Both the position numbers and the translations under genes were made by a program. Positions 1 to 9,131 of a DNA stretch of 51,525 bases are shown in pieces. Below the pieces are notes generated by a model. The model searched no databases. It saw only the letters and a list, made by a program, of their open reading frames with translations, and was not told where the DNA came from. This stretch comes from Emiliania huxleyi CCMP1516 (Eukaryota > Haptophyta > Isochrysidales > Noelaerhabdaceae), in assembly GCF_000372725.1 (NCBI RefSeq), contig NW_005200922.1, positions 287,844 to 339,368 on the forward strand. Direction: 5' to 3'. Each line of letters opens with the position of its first letter. The stretch's first letter is position 1.

Positions 1-1606
1 TGGCGACTGCGGTGGCGGAGGTGATGGTGGCTGGGGAGGCTTCGGTGATGGTGTTGCCTGCGGTTGGCGGTGGCTTTGTCGGCGGTAGCGGCGGCAGCGG
101 AGGAGGCGCTGGTGGTGACGGCGGCGAGGGCGGCGGCGGCGAGGGCGGTGGAGGGGAAGGGGGCGGTGGCGACGGCGGTGGCGGCGACGGCGGTGGTGGA
201 AGCGGCGGCGACGATGGAGGATGCGGCGGTGTCGACGGTTGGGACGGAGGTGGTGGCGGCGGCGAGGGCGGCGGCGGCGAGGGCGGTGGGGGCGAGGGCG
301 GTGGCGGCGAGGGCGGTGGTGGTGACGGTGGCAGCGGCAACGGTGGCGGCGGAGAGGGCGGCGGTGGCGATGGCGGCGGCGGCGATGGCGGCGGCGGCGA
401 TGGCGGCGGCGGCGATGGCGGCGGCGGCGATGGCGGCGGCGGCGATGGCGGCGGTGGCGACGGCGGCGGCGGCGATGGCGGCGGCGGCTTTGGCGGCGGT
501 GGCGATGGCTGCGGCGAAGACTCGTCGCTCAGCCGGCGTCCTGTATCTCGCACTGCCGTACACTGATCTTGCTCATAAGAGAGCGGTAGGGACCCGCACA
601 GCTCGGCTCCAAAGTCGTCATCACTCACGCCGGGCGGCTGGAATGCGACCACCTCGAGCTGCTGCAGCACGTCAAAAGACACGGGCTCCGGCTGGTCCTG
701 TGCTTTGATGCCCTTGATGATTTCGGCGATGATGTCTGCGGCCGTCGCCGGTCCGTCGTTTACGCGAGCGCCGATGCTCAACTCGAGAACGACTGTTGAT
801 AAGGCTTCCCCCGTCCACGGCGCAAATGGGGGAGGCAGCGAGGGCGGCGGCGGCGAGGATGGAGGGGGTGGGAATGAGGGTGGCCCTGGCGGTGAGGCTG
901 GTGGATCAGGCGCAATCGGGGGCGAGCTCGGCGGCGAGGGCGGCGACGGCGGAGGAGGCGGGCTCGGAGGCGGCGGCGAGGGCGGCGGCGGCGACGGTGG
1001 CGACGGCGGCGGCGTTGGCGGAGAGGGTGGGGAAGGTGGCGACGGCGGCGACGGCGGCGAAGGTGGCAGCGGGGCGGTGATGGGAGCGCCGGGAACGGTC
1101 GGATCACCGGGAAGACTGAACCCCAGGATGAGGCCGACGACAGCGATGGCGACGCCGGCAAGGACAGCGATGAGGAAGCGGCGAGACCAGCGCCGGCCGC
1201 GAGAGGCCCGCGCCGCGGCGCGTGGCACGACGTCTCCGACTGAGAGCCGGGATACGCCAACTTCGGCGTCGGTCGCCTGGCTGTGGCGAATGATCTGCCC
1301 AGTGGCGAACCGGCCGTGGCGGCGCTGCTCGTCTGCGAGAGCCTCGGTGCGCGAGCGAGACAGCGGCGGCGGCTTCTTGGTCACATCGCCGACGGAGAGG
1401 CGGCTCGGAGGCAGCTGCTTCGCGCCGCTCTGCGCCGCGCTCGCCTTCGGCGGCCGGCCTGCGGTCGTGACGTCGCCGACGGAGCGGCGGTCTTGCGGCG
1501 GCCCGGCGGGCCTGGCTTGCTTGCGCTGCGCCGACCGAGCGACGGCAGCGTCGTCTTCTGGAGAGGGTGACGGGGGACTGTTGGAAGGGCGATCGGGTTC
1601 GGCCAT
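1..1606 (-). CDS. Ser-Pro-rich type II membrane protein, N-terminal part (runs off left edge)
   Basis: An open frame runs from an ATG at 1606 to about position 60. Residues 1-135 are polar and basic and carry three copies of a short motif, RxSVGDV (about residues 41-46, 69-75 and 120-126). Basic residues precede one hydrophobic segment (about 144-167, FLIAVLAGVAIAVVGLILGF), which fits a type II signal anchor. Outside the membrane come a (SPP)n/(PPPS)n stretch (about 175-255), a roughly 100-residue non-repetitive domain with two Cys, and a second, longer SPP stretch from about residue 365. Such blocks are typical of hydroxyproline-rich extracellular matrix proteins of the pherophorin type in algae; the cell-surface role is inferred. 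Below about position 60 the Pro register moves to another frame, so an exon junction probably lies there. The C-terminus is outside the window. Confidence 0.75.
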   Translation of the reverse strand, partial: MAEPDRPSNSPPSPSPEDDAAVARSAQRKQARPAGPPQDRRSVGDVTTAGRPPKASAAQSGAKQLPPSRLSVGDVTKKPPPLSRSRTEALADEQRRHGRFATGQIIRHSQATDAEVGVSRLSVGDVVPRAAARASRGRRWSRRFLIAVLAGVAIAVVGLILGFSLPGDPTVPGAPITAPLPPSPPSPPSPPSPPSPPTPPPSPPSPPPPSPPPPSPPPPPSPPSPPSSPPIAPDPPASPPGPPSFPPPPSSPPPPSLPPPFAPWTGEALSTVVLELSIGARVNDGPATAADIIAEIIKGIKAQDQPEPVSFDVLQQLEVVAFQPPGVSDDDFGAELCGSLPLSYEQDQCTAVRDTGRRLSDESSPQPSPPPPKPPPPSPPPPSPPPPSPPPPSPPPPSPPPPSPPPPSPPPPSPPPPSPPPPLPLPPSPPPPSPPPPSPPPPSPPPPSPPPPPPSQPSTPPHPPSSPPLPPPPSPPPPSPPPPSPPPPSPPPPSPPSPPAPPPLPPLPPTKPPPTAGNTITEASPATITSATAVA

Positions 1607-2136
1607 GTTGAATCGCTGGTAAGCAAGCTGAAAGCTCTTTGGCCTGTGAGCCGCGCAAGTGCTCAATGGGCCTCTACTTCCGCTGGCTTGAAAAGAATTT
1701 TAGAACAAAAGAAATTTTGATGCTTTCAGCCCTCTCCGCGCCGCGCTGCGCCCCCGCCCCCTCGCTTTTGCAAAATCCTGCAAAGGTGAGAAACGCGGTC
1801 GAGGAGCACTGGCCAGCGAGTTGGCGATCGCTGTACTTCATGGTCTTGTTTATGTGCCATGGCTCTCTTCACACCGCCTAGCTCTGCGGGCGGGCCCCTC
1901 CACCCTTCACGTACGGATCATGTAGTCCCCACAATCGCTGTCGTGCGATCCCTAAAGAACAGAAAAACACCTGCCAAGCTTAAATTCGTGAGCCGGTGTG
2001 TGTGCCAGTCCGCGCCAGTCCGCGCCCTTGTCGTGCCAGTGTGCTGTGAGAGAGGCAGGTATTTTAAGAATTCTCTCTTTACCAAAGAAGGCGTGACTTC
2101 GGCCTTGGGCAGCCGCCGTCAGCAAGGCCGAAGACG
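1607..2136. promoter_or_regulatory. divergent intergenic region
   Basis: About 530 bases separate two divergently transcribed genes, the Ser-Pro-rich protein on minus and WASP on plus. Both promoters must lie here. The interval is richer in A+T than the flanks (for example around 1690-1720 and 2060-2090). I see no convincing TATA box, small ORF or RNA gene. Confidence 0.4.
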
Positions 2137-3579
2137 ATGCCCGCCTCCGACACCGCCGTCGACCTCAACCTCTCCGACTTCCCTGCCGGAGTCGGGCTTG
2201 AGGTCATCGCACGGGCGGTGGTGAACGTGCATCGCGCTGCTGGTGCCGGCTGGACGGAGGTTGGCTGGGGCGTGCTCGTCTGGGCCGCAGACCTGGACGG
2301 CTGCCAGTACTTCAAGCTCCACACGCCGGGCGGCAAGATGCTGCTCAACGAGGAGATTCACGAGGACTTTGCGAGCACGTACAAGGCCGGCCGAACCATA
2401 AACGGCACCCACGCCGTCCACACGTGCGAGCTCGGCGCCGCCGGCGTGTACGCGCTCACATTCAGCGCCGAGTCGGAGGGCGCTGCGTTTGCGCGCAAGG
2501 TGTCGGCGATGGCCCCGCGGCCTACGCCCAAGACTGGCGGCGGCGGCGGCCGCTGGCGCCTTGGCGGCGGGCGCAGGCGCGACGGCGCTCACGCTCCCAC
2601 ACCTGCGGTCAGCAGCCTCGCAATCGGCTCGCCGACAAACGTGAAGCACGAGGCTCACGTGGGGTGGGACGCGGAGAGGGGCTTCGAGGTCCGCAACCTG
2701 CCAGACGAGTGGAAGGCGCTGCTCAAGTCGGCCGGCGTCCGGCGGCGCGACCTCGAGGACCAGCAGACGGCACGGAAAATCGTCGACGCTATCTCGCATG
2801 GGATGACAAAGGAGGATCTGGCCGCGATGCCGCCCCTGCCGGGCGTCACGGACCGCCAGGCCGCTCCCCCTCCCTTACCCTCGCCAACACCCTCTGCCAA
2901 GCCAACCAAGCCTCCCCCGCCGCCGCCGCGTCCGACCCCGCCCCCCTCGCGGCCGCCCCCGCCGCCTGCGCCGGCGCCGACGACGGCCTGCAGAAAACCG
3001 AGCGGACTGACGCCGCAAGCGGCCGACCTGCCCAGAGCGCAACCGCCGCCGCTTCGGCCGCCGCCGACGATACCGCCGCGGCCCGCCGCCCCGACACCGC
3101 CGCCGCCACCGCCGCCGCCACCGCCCGCCGCCCCGCCGCCGCTCCCGCCCGCTGCCGTCCCGCCGCCGCTACCGCCCGCCGCCGCTCCGCCGCCGCTACC
3201 GCCCGCCGCCGCCCCGCCACCGATCCCGCCCACCGCCCCGCCGCCGCTTCCACCCGCCGCTCCGCCGCCTCCGCCGCTGCCACGGGTGCACAGGGCTCCG
3301 ATGGATGGCGAGGGGAGCGGCGCGCCGCCAGCCGCGAACGAGCGGGCGCCGCAACCTCCGTCGGCCTCCCGCGAGTCGCTGCTGGGCGAGATTGCGGCGG
3401 GCGGCTTCCAGCTGCGCAAGGTGGGCGAGCCGGCCGCCGGGCATGCCGCTCGCGACCCGCCCGCGCACGCGCCCACCAGCCTCGTCGGAGCCCTCGGCGC
3501 GGCACTCGCGGCAAGGCGCTTCGCGGCGGCGCACGGAAGCGACTCCGAGTCGGACGAGTCGGGCGACGACTGGGACTGA
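2137..3579 (+). CDS. WAS: WASP/N-WASP-family actin nucleation-promoting factor
   Basis: An uninterrupted 480-residue ORF with the full WASP order. Residues 1-125 look like a WH1/EVH1 domain (W-x-E, a 'WAADLDGCQYFKL' strand, a helical end). A CRIB/GTPase-binding motif follows at about 162-178 (IGSPTNVKHEAHVGWD, matching the ISxPxxFxHxxHVG pattern), then a helical autoinhibitory-type segment. Residues about 235-400 are poly-Pro (PPPLP runs that would bind SH3 proteins and profilin). A WH2 motif lies at about 412-429 (RESLLGEIAAGGFQLRKV), and an acidic tail ends in D-D-W-D, the Arp2/3-binding Trp. By family knowledge it relays Cdc42/Rac signals to Arp2/3 actin branching in the cytoplasm. No intron is needed, unlike most neighbours. 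At 480 residues it is close to the usual size of about 500. Confidence 0.88.
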   Translation: MPASDTAVDLNLSDFPAGVGLEVIARAVVNVHRAAGAGWTEVGWGVLVWAADLDGCQYFKLHTPGGKMLLNEEIHEDFASTYKAGRTINGTHAVHTCELGAAGVYALTFSAESEGAAFARKVSAMAPRPTPKTGGGGGRWRLGGGRRRDGAHAPTPAVSSLAIGSPTNVKHEAHVGWDAERGFEVRNLPDEWKALLKSAGVRRRDLEDQQTARKIVDAISHGMTKEDLAAMPPLPGVTDRQAAPPPLPSPTPSAKPTKPPPPPPRPTPPPSRPPPPPAPAPTTACRKPSGLTPQAADLPRAQPPPLRPPPTIPPRPAAPTPPPPPPPPPPAAPPPLPPAAVPPPLPPAAAPPPLPPAAAPPPIPPTAPPPLPPAAPPPPPLPRVHRAPMDGEGSGAPPAANERAPQPPSASRESLLGEIAAGGFQLRKVGEPAAGHAARDPPAHAPTSLVGALGAALAARRFAAAHGSDSESDESGDDWD

Positions 3580-3840
3580 AAGCACTTTCGAGGGGGCGGC
3601 GGCCCCGCGGTTGGGGCTGGCTGGTTTCATGCTTGCTCTAGCCGGAGAGGGGGGGGGGGGGGGGCTATCCGTATTGGAGGACGAGCGAGTCAAATCAGGA
3701 CCTCCGTTTCTTTGCCCAGGGGGCAATCTAAAACTCTTTGGTTGACTCTTTCCTCGAGGAAGCCGTCGCCCGCGCCTTGTGTCGTGTGAATCGCGTGCTC
3801 TTCCGTAAAATTCTATATTAGGAAATTTCTTTTTCACGCG

Positions 3841-4465
3841 GCCGATACGCGAGCTGCACGAGCCATTCCGCGACCTCGACGTGGCCCTCGCGCCGGGAGA
3901 GCGCTTCGACGAGCTTCGGGAGGCTCACAAACGCCTCCGCGCCCTTCGCGACGAGGTCGGCAAGACGTGGCGCGAGTGGGACGGGCGCACGCTATACCAA
4001 GACGTCGTCGGGCCCTTCCAGGAGACCAAGGCGGTGCGACGGCGCCGCTACCACCCGCCCAAGCTTACGCCGGCGGCGGAGCTGCTGCCTCTTCCGGAGT
4101 TCTCGTCTACCAGCGAGTTCTTACAGCAGGCGCAGCGGCGGTACACCGTCGGCGTACACCATCGCAACTGGCTCGCCCTCGCCGAAGCCTTCGTCAGCGA
4201 GGCATCCCGGCGGGGCGGCCGCTACAAGACTGGCAGGTGCAAGAACCACAAGTGCTGGCGCGAGGCGATTCGGTTCGTCGCAGTCAGCCAGGAGGGGGCT
4301 GGCGCCTTCCTGAATGCGATCCCCATGCGGGATGATATGAAGATGGAGACGTGGGCGATGCGCATTACAGTTCAGCGCCGCCTCGGCCTCCCGCTCGATG
4401 TTGCCTGCCAGGCGGTGGAGGCGGGCAAGAAGGCGCCAAACGGCAAGCCGCAAGGGCCGAACTGA
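3841..4465 (+). pseudogene. retroelement ORF fragment (5'-truncated)
   Basis: An open frame of about 200 residues enters abruptly after an A+T-rich patch (3806-3835) and has no ATG at its start. It ends with a block containing AMRITVQRRLGLPLDVACQAV, then stops. A near-identical block occurs at 11213-11279 in this window, so the sequence is repetitive. The segment 'FLNAIP...AMRI..QRRLGLPL' resembles the region just before the C-terminal zinc knuckle of non-LTR reverse-transcriptase polyproteins, where an aliphatic-rich 'LRLRLGLP' motif is common. That assignment is inference. It reads as a decayed mobile-element fragment rather than a host gene. Confidence 0.55.
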
Positions 4466-4685
4466 GGCGCCCGAGGGGACCCCGCAATTCCCTTCCCCCT
4501 CGGAGGGGGCCGGACGAGGCGTACCCCGAGGGCCCCACTCTTTCCTTCGCATAGCGGCCACTCTTCGGATCGCTGGTCGAGCGCCCGGGGGATGCCCCGC
4601 GCGCCTGACCCAGGCGCGAGAAACGAATCTGCGAGGCGTGGCCGCTCATGCGACCCGATGGGGAGGAACGGGGCGAGCCCCCTCC

Positions 4686-4865
4686 AACCCACCCGCGCTA
4701 GGTCTCGGGTTTGACGCATGGGGTCACTCCCGCGAAACCCGTGAACTGGCCGGGGCAGTCGGAGAAGGGGCAACTCCGTGCACTGACGGTCGGCCGCCAG
4801 AAAACACGCCTGCGTGGATCGCGTCACACCAATCCTCGCTACCCAACCAACGCGGCCAAAGGATA
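4686..4865 (+). repeat. interspersed repeat A, copy 1
   Basis: About 180 bp recur in inverted orientation at 45948-46131. Long blocks are identical, including the stretches around 'GACGCATGGGGTCACTCC', 'CAGTCGGAGAAGGGGCAACT' and 'GTGGATCGCGTCACACCAAT'; differences are mainly short indels. No ORF is shared. The flanks at 4466-4685 and 4866-5073 hold no gene I can support. It could be a SINE or a solo piece of a larger element. Confidence 0.8.
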
Positions 4866-5073
4866 TCCACCTCGAGAGAACCAGCCAAGCAAAAATTAAA
4901 TACACCTTTCTTCGCTGGCGAGGTACTTCCAGCCTGCTGTGGGAACAGCTGACGCAGTCTCGCCGAGGCTCTCGGGTTGACTCGGCCAGACAAACCCCGA
5001 GAGGCGTGGGAGTACCTCGCCAGCTTTCTTCGTGGGTTTCTACTTTCTAGCAACGCACTCCTGGCCACTGGCG

Positions 5074-7256
5074 ATGTTCATCCTCGCCTCCTCGCTCCTG
5101 GCCACCTGGACGGAGCTCTCGGCCAACGGCAGCTGGCCCACGCCGCGCCACGGCCACTCGGCCGTCTTTTGCCCGCGGCGGGGCTGGATGCTGCTCTTCG
5201 GCGGCAATGCGTTCGACCCGACCAACCAGCTCTTCCGGTTCGACGTGGCGCGCTCCGAGTGGGCGCAGCTCAAGCTGGCCGGTCCGCCGAGCAAGCGCGA
5301 GGGCCACACCGCCACCCTCACCGCCGACGGCCGAATGGTCGTGTTTGGCGGCTACAGCGGTAAGTTCCTGAGCGACGTGTGGGAGCTGGCTGAGGCTCCG
5401 ACGGCGGTCGCGGAGGACGGCGTCGCGGCCGCGGACGACGACGCGGCGGCGGCCGCGAATGCCTCCGCGGTTCGGCTGGCGTGGCGGCGGGTCGAGACGT
5501 CTGGCGAGGCGCCGTGCGGCCGCGACGGGCACAGCTCCGTCCTCGCGCCGGACGGCGCGACGCTCCTCATCCACGGAGGCTTCGACGGCACGCGCGGCGA
5601 AGAGGGTGCGGCCGCCCCTCCCCTCCTCCCCGACGCCGCGCCTCTCTCCCGCAGGGTCGCGCCAGCTGAGCGACACGTACGCGCTCGACACGACCAGCTG
5701 GGGCTGGAGGCGCGTCGCGACCTCGCCGGCGGTGGGAGGCAGCGGCGAGGAGGCGCCGCCCGCGCGGTGCATGCACTGCGCGGCGTGGGTGGGCGGCGAG
5801 GGCGGCGAGGACGGGTGCGGCGGGATGCTCCTCTTCGGAGGGTACGCCATCGACGAGGAGACGGACGAGGACCGCACCCTCTCCGACGTCTGGGCAGCCG
5901 CACCCTCACCGCAAACCCTACCCCTCACCACAACCACAACCACAACCCTCTCCGACGTCTGGGCAGCCGCACCCTCACCGCAAACCCTACCCCTCACCAC
6001 AACCACAACCACAACCCTCTCCGACGTCTGGGCAGCCGCACTTGCCAATCCCGCCGCCCGCCCAACACGCGGACAGACTCTACGGCGGCGTCGCGCCCGC
6101 CCAGCACCCCCCCCTCTCCCGCCCCTCCCCAGCTCCCCCCCCCCCCCTCTCCCCCTCCCGCCAGCTCCTCGAGCTCGAGCGGCAGCCAGGCGCGCGCGGC
6201 ACGGACGAAGCAGGCGCCGAGGGCGGCGCTGCCACCGTCGGCGACGCAGGCACGTGGCGGCGTGTCGAGCCGCGCGGAGCCGCGCCACAAGGTCAGCCTC
6301 TTCTGCCCTGTCTCTCTTCCGCCGCTCCCCCACCGCCAGCGTGAGACGCCCCGGCTGTGCCTCTCCCGAAGGCGTGTTCGGCCACGCGTCTGCTCTCGAC
6401 AGCCGCGGCGCGCTGTGGGTCCACGGCGGCTGCGCGGGGCGGGAGTGCGGCGCGGCGCTCTACACGCTCGAGTGGGGCGGCGCAGCGGGCGGCGCGGCGG
6501 GAGAGGGGGCGGGCAATGTTGCGGCGGGGACCGAGGCAGAGGGCGAGGCAGAGGGCGACGCGGAGGGCGGTGGCGACGGGCCAGCGAGCGGCGAGCGAGC
6601 GTGGGAGTGGCGCCGTGTCGGCGTCGGGGGCGCCGCTGCGCCGTCTGCGCGCCACAAGCAACCGACCCCCCCCCCCTCCACAGCCCGTGGCCCCTCCCAG
6701 CCCAAACCCGAACTCGAACTACAGGCACAGCCTTGTCTCCGCGTTTGACTCGCTCCTGCTCTTCGGAGGCGCGAGATCGCCCGAGATCGCCCGAGATTAG
6801 CTCTTGCCCTTCAAAGCCGCGACGCAGTGCCGCCCCCCCCCGGGCACACCACGTCCTCCGCACCGCGACTTCTATGCGCGCCCACCTTCTTCGTAACCCG
6901 CCAACCGCCTGCGCGCTGCAGGTGTCCAGCGGGGCATGGCGATGCGAGGCTTCTACTCGCTGGACTCGGTTGCCGCCGCCGCCGCGCCGCCGCCGCTGCC
7001 GATCGCCCTCCGGATTGCCAAGCCGGCCCTCCGGCTGCTCGCGCTGCTGCTGCTGCTCGCGGGCGCCCTGCTCCGCCGCGGCGACTACGCTCGCCTCGGC
7101 CTCTCGTTGCTGCTGCTCCTCGAGCAGCAACGCGTGAGCGAGACGCTCTCCAGGCTGCGAGGAGGCGGCACCGCTTTGCCGAGTCGCCTGCCGCGCGCCT
7201 CGCCTCCGCGCGCCGCTTCCCTGCGCGGCCTCCCGTGGAGGCGCAAGTTCGGATGA
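5074..7256 (+). CDS. kelch-repeat protein with C-terminal membrane segments, multi-exon
   Basis: The ATG at 5074 gives a short hydrophobic leader, then kelch blades: 'PTPRHGHSAVF...MLLFGGNAF', 'KREGHTATL...MVVFGGYSGKFLSDVWEL', 'CGRDGHSSVL...LLIHGGFDGT', 'MLLFGGYAI', 'GVFGHASALD...LWVHGGCAG' and 'HSLVSAFDSLLLFGGVQRG'. Frame-compatible introns are 5606-5654 (GT-AG, 49 nt), one unresolved between about 5910 and 6190, 6292-6371 (GT-AG), 6658-6724 (GC-AG) and 6769-6921 (GC-AG). The last exon (6922-7256) encodes Leu-rich hydrophobic stretches, probably one or two membrane helices, and a basic tail. Kelch repeats form a beta-propeller used for protein binding; the partner is unknown. Where exon 2 ends is uncertain because of a 69-bp tandem repeat. 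Confidence 0.75.
5876..6041 (+). repeat. 69-bp tandem repeat within the kelch gene
   Basis: Two full copies and a 28-bp partial third copy, starting at 5876, 5945 and 6014. Each begins in the kelch coding sequence (frame reading TLSDVW) and continues into a CAAACCCTACC / (ACAACC)n tail. The unit is 23 codons, so the frame stays open. It could be coding, or an intron bounded by exon copies. Confidence 0.85.
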
Positions 7257-8067
7257 CGAGTCAAAGCCCAGAGAGACGCCCCTCGCCGCCTCGGCATGAC
7301 TTCTACTATTTTGTGCTCGTGACTGTCGGTGTACCTCTGGGCTCTGGCCGTGTGGCCGAGAGATGAATTTTGGTGCTGAGCCCATGCATGATGATACGCC
7401 GTCAGTACGTCGGTCCCTCTCTCTCAAACTAAAACTCGTTCCGGGGGGAGACCTCCGTCACGGCGCTCACGGCTCAGCACGCGCGTCAGTGTCCGTCTCC
7501 TCTCTCTCTCTCTCGGCTCTCGCTCGGCGCTCGCTCCTAGAGCTAGACCCGCCCCAGACCGAGGTGTACACCGTACGTACACTGTGCACTTCTCTCTCAC
7601 CGCATGTTCGGAGAGCTGTCCGCTTTGAAACATGTGTTTGCTACCATCAATCCCAATCTCAGACGAGAGGCAGCGCGAGCTGATGCGAGTCGCGAGGTCG
7701 ACACGAGACGGCTGGGGTCGCGAATCTCCATACACGACACAGCAGAACAGTAATCGTCGAGCTGCTGTCTAAGAGTGTCTAGCAATTGTGTAACGTAACG
7801 TTCGGGGGAACCTGCATATGTTGCCGTCGCGTCGTCTCTCGCCCTCTCGCCCTGCTCGATCGACCTACCCCCCGCCATCTTAGGCACTACCCTCCCGCCT
7901 CAGACCCCAGTCCTTTCTCGCTTGAAGCCGCGCCACTCCCAGTGACTCTCCGGCAGACCTCAGCCCGGTGGACCCGCGCTGCCGCCCACGTAACGCCCTC
8001 AAACCACGTCACTGGTCTCCCTCTCGTCGACGTGTGCCCGTCCTCGTGCTCGACACGCCCGCACACT
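7257..8067. other. intergenic, no gene recognised
   Basis: Mostly non-coding, with pyrimidine-rich stretches around 7495-7520. Overlapping short ORFs show no family similarity or domain pattern. Confidence 0.4.
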
Positions 8068-8523
8068 TCACCCCTTCCTAGGAGCGTCGCACTTGTCTTC
8101 CAACGGCTCCACGAATGGCTGCGAGAGAACGCGCTCGAGCTCGCGGAAGCGCTCCTCTGAGAACTGGCAGTGGAACGGCCCGCCGTGCGAGTTGAAGATA
8201 TCGGCGCCATTGGTGCAGATTTGATCAAACACGCAAGCCTCGAGGTAGAAGATGTCAAAATTGGCGTAGCCGTAGCCGCCAGGAGGGGGCCGGTCTGGCT
8301 TCCAGCCGCCGCACTGGCCGAGAGGCCGGCTCGAGGACGGCTTTGGGTCGAGGCTGTTTGGAGAGGTGGCGAAGAGGACGGTGTTGCTGCCCTGTCCCGG
8401 TAGCCTGCCCTGCGCGGCACACACCTGCCACTCCAGATTGCGGCAAAGGTTGTACGGAACGCGGCGTGAGGCGATGTTGAGGATGTTGATGTGGGACGTC
8501 GGGCCAAAGCCCCGCCAGACTCC
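8068..8523 (-). CDS. unknown Cys-rich protein, 3'-terminal exon
   Basis: A 150-residue frame ends at a stop at 8068. Its composition is unlike the Ala/Arg-rich shadow frames: many aromatics (YNLCRNLEWQVC, DIFYLEACVFDQIC) and seven Cys (YNLC, QVC, QCGG, EAC, QIC, FHC, DKC). That looks like a folded, perhaps secreted, disulfide-bonded domain. There is no credible ATG at the upstream end. A 3' splice site (GTGAAG before GGAGTC, exon from 8523) suggests an upstream exon I cannot identify. I do not recognise the family. Confidence 0.55.
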   Translation of the reverse strand, partial: GVWRGFGPTSHINILNIASRRVPYNLCRNLEWQVCAAQGRLPGQGSNTVLFATSPNSLDPKPSSSRPLGQCGGWKPDRPPPGGYGYANFDIFYLEACVFDQICTNGADIFNSHGGPFHCQFSEERFRELERVLSQPFVEPLEDKCDAPRKG

Positions 8524-9131
8524 CTTCACACTCTCTCTCCTAGAGTCCCGTGGCGTCGTCCTAGAGTCCGGAGGTCCCGTCCGTCCCGTCTCGTGACCGT
8601 CTCCGTACCACCAAGACTCGACCTACAATCCCAGAGTCGGCCGCCGGGGCGGGCGTTTGCCCGCCCAGGACGCCCCGGCCGAACGGGGCACGCCGCCGTG
8701 GTTGCGCGCGTTGGGGTGGGGAGGGCGAGGGAGGACGAGGGGAAAGACGTAGTGCGTAGTAGCGCGCATATTCCCCCACCGTATACGTCAGTGGCGAGGG
8801 CCGGCCGCGCCGCGGGGGGCGGGGCCTGAGCGTTCTGTAGTGTGTGGTGTCTTTGGTGACAGTCCGCTCGAGCAGAATTGCAATGTACTACCATATCCAT
8901 GATGGGATAGCTCTCTTCATCATGGATGAAGATCTGAATGATTGGTGAATGTACAAGAGCTCACCACTCGTCTCTCTGCGGCTCGCCGGAGGACAACCGT
9001 GCCCACACTCGTACAGACACACGCCCCGCGCGGGTGCGTGGCGAGCGCGAACACAAGTTGCGCACTCGAAAGGTCGCGAGCTGCGTCTCCTGTGAGAAAT
9101 ATGCACGCCCGGCTTGACCCTTGCATATGCG
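8524..9131. other. intergenic, or upstream exons not recognised
   Basis: No supported coding region. It should hold any missing 5' exons of the Cys-rich gene and the 3' UTR of the aspartic protease. Confidence 0.3.

Noticed and set aside
12..708. Gly- and Ala-rich plus-strand ORFs at the left edge
   Set aside because: They are antisense shadows of the minus-strand (SPP)n coding region, which has a membrane helix, normal flanking sequence and an ATG.
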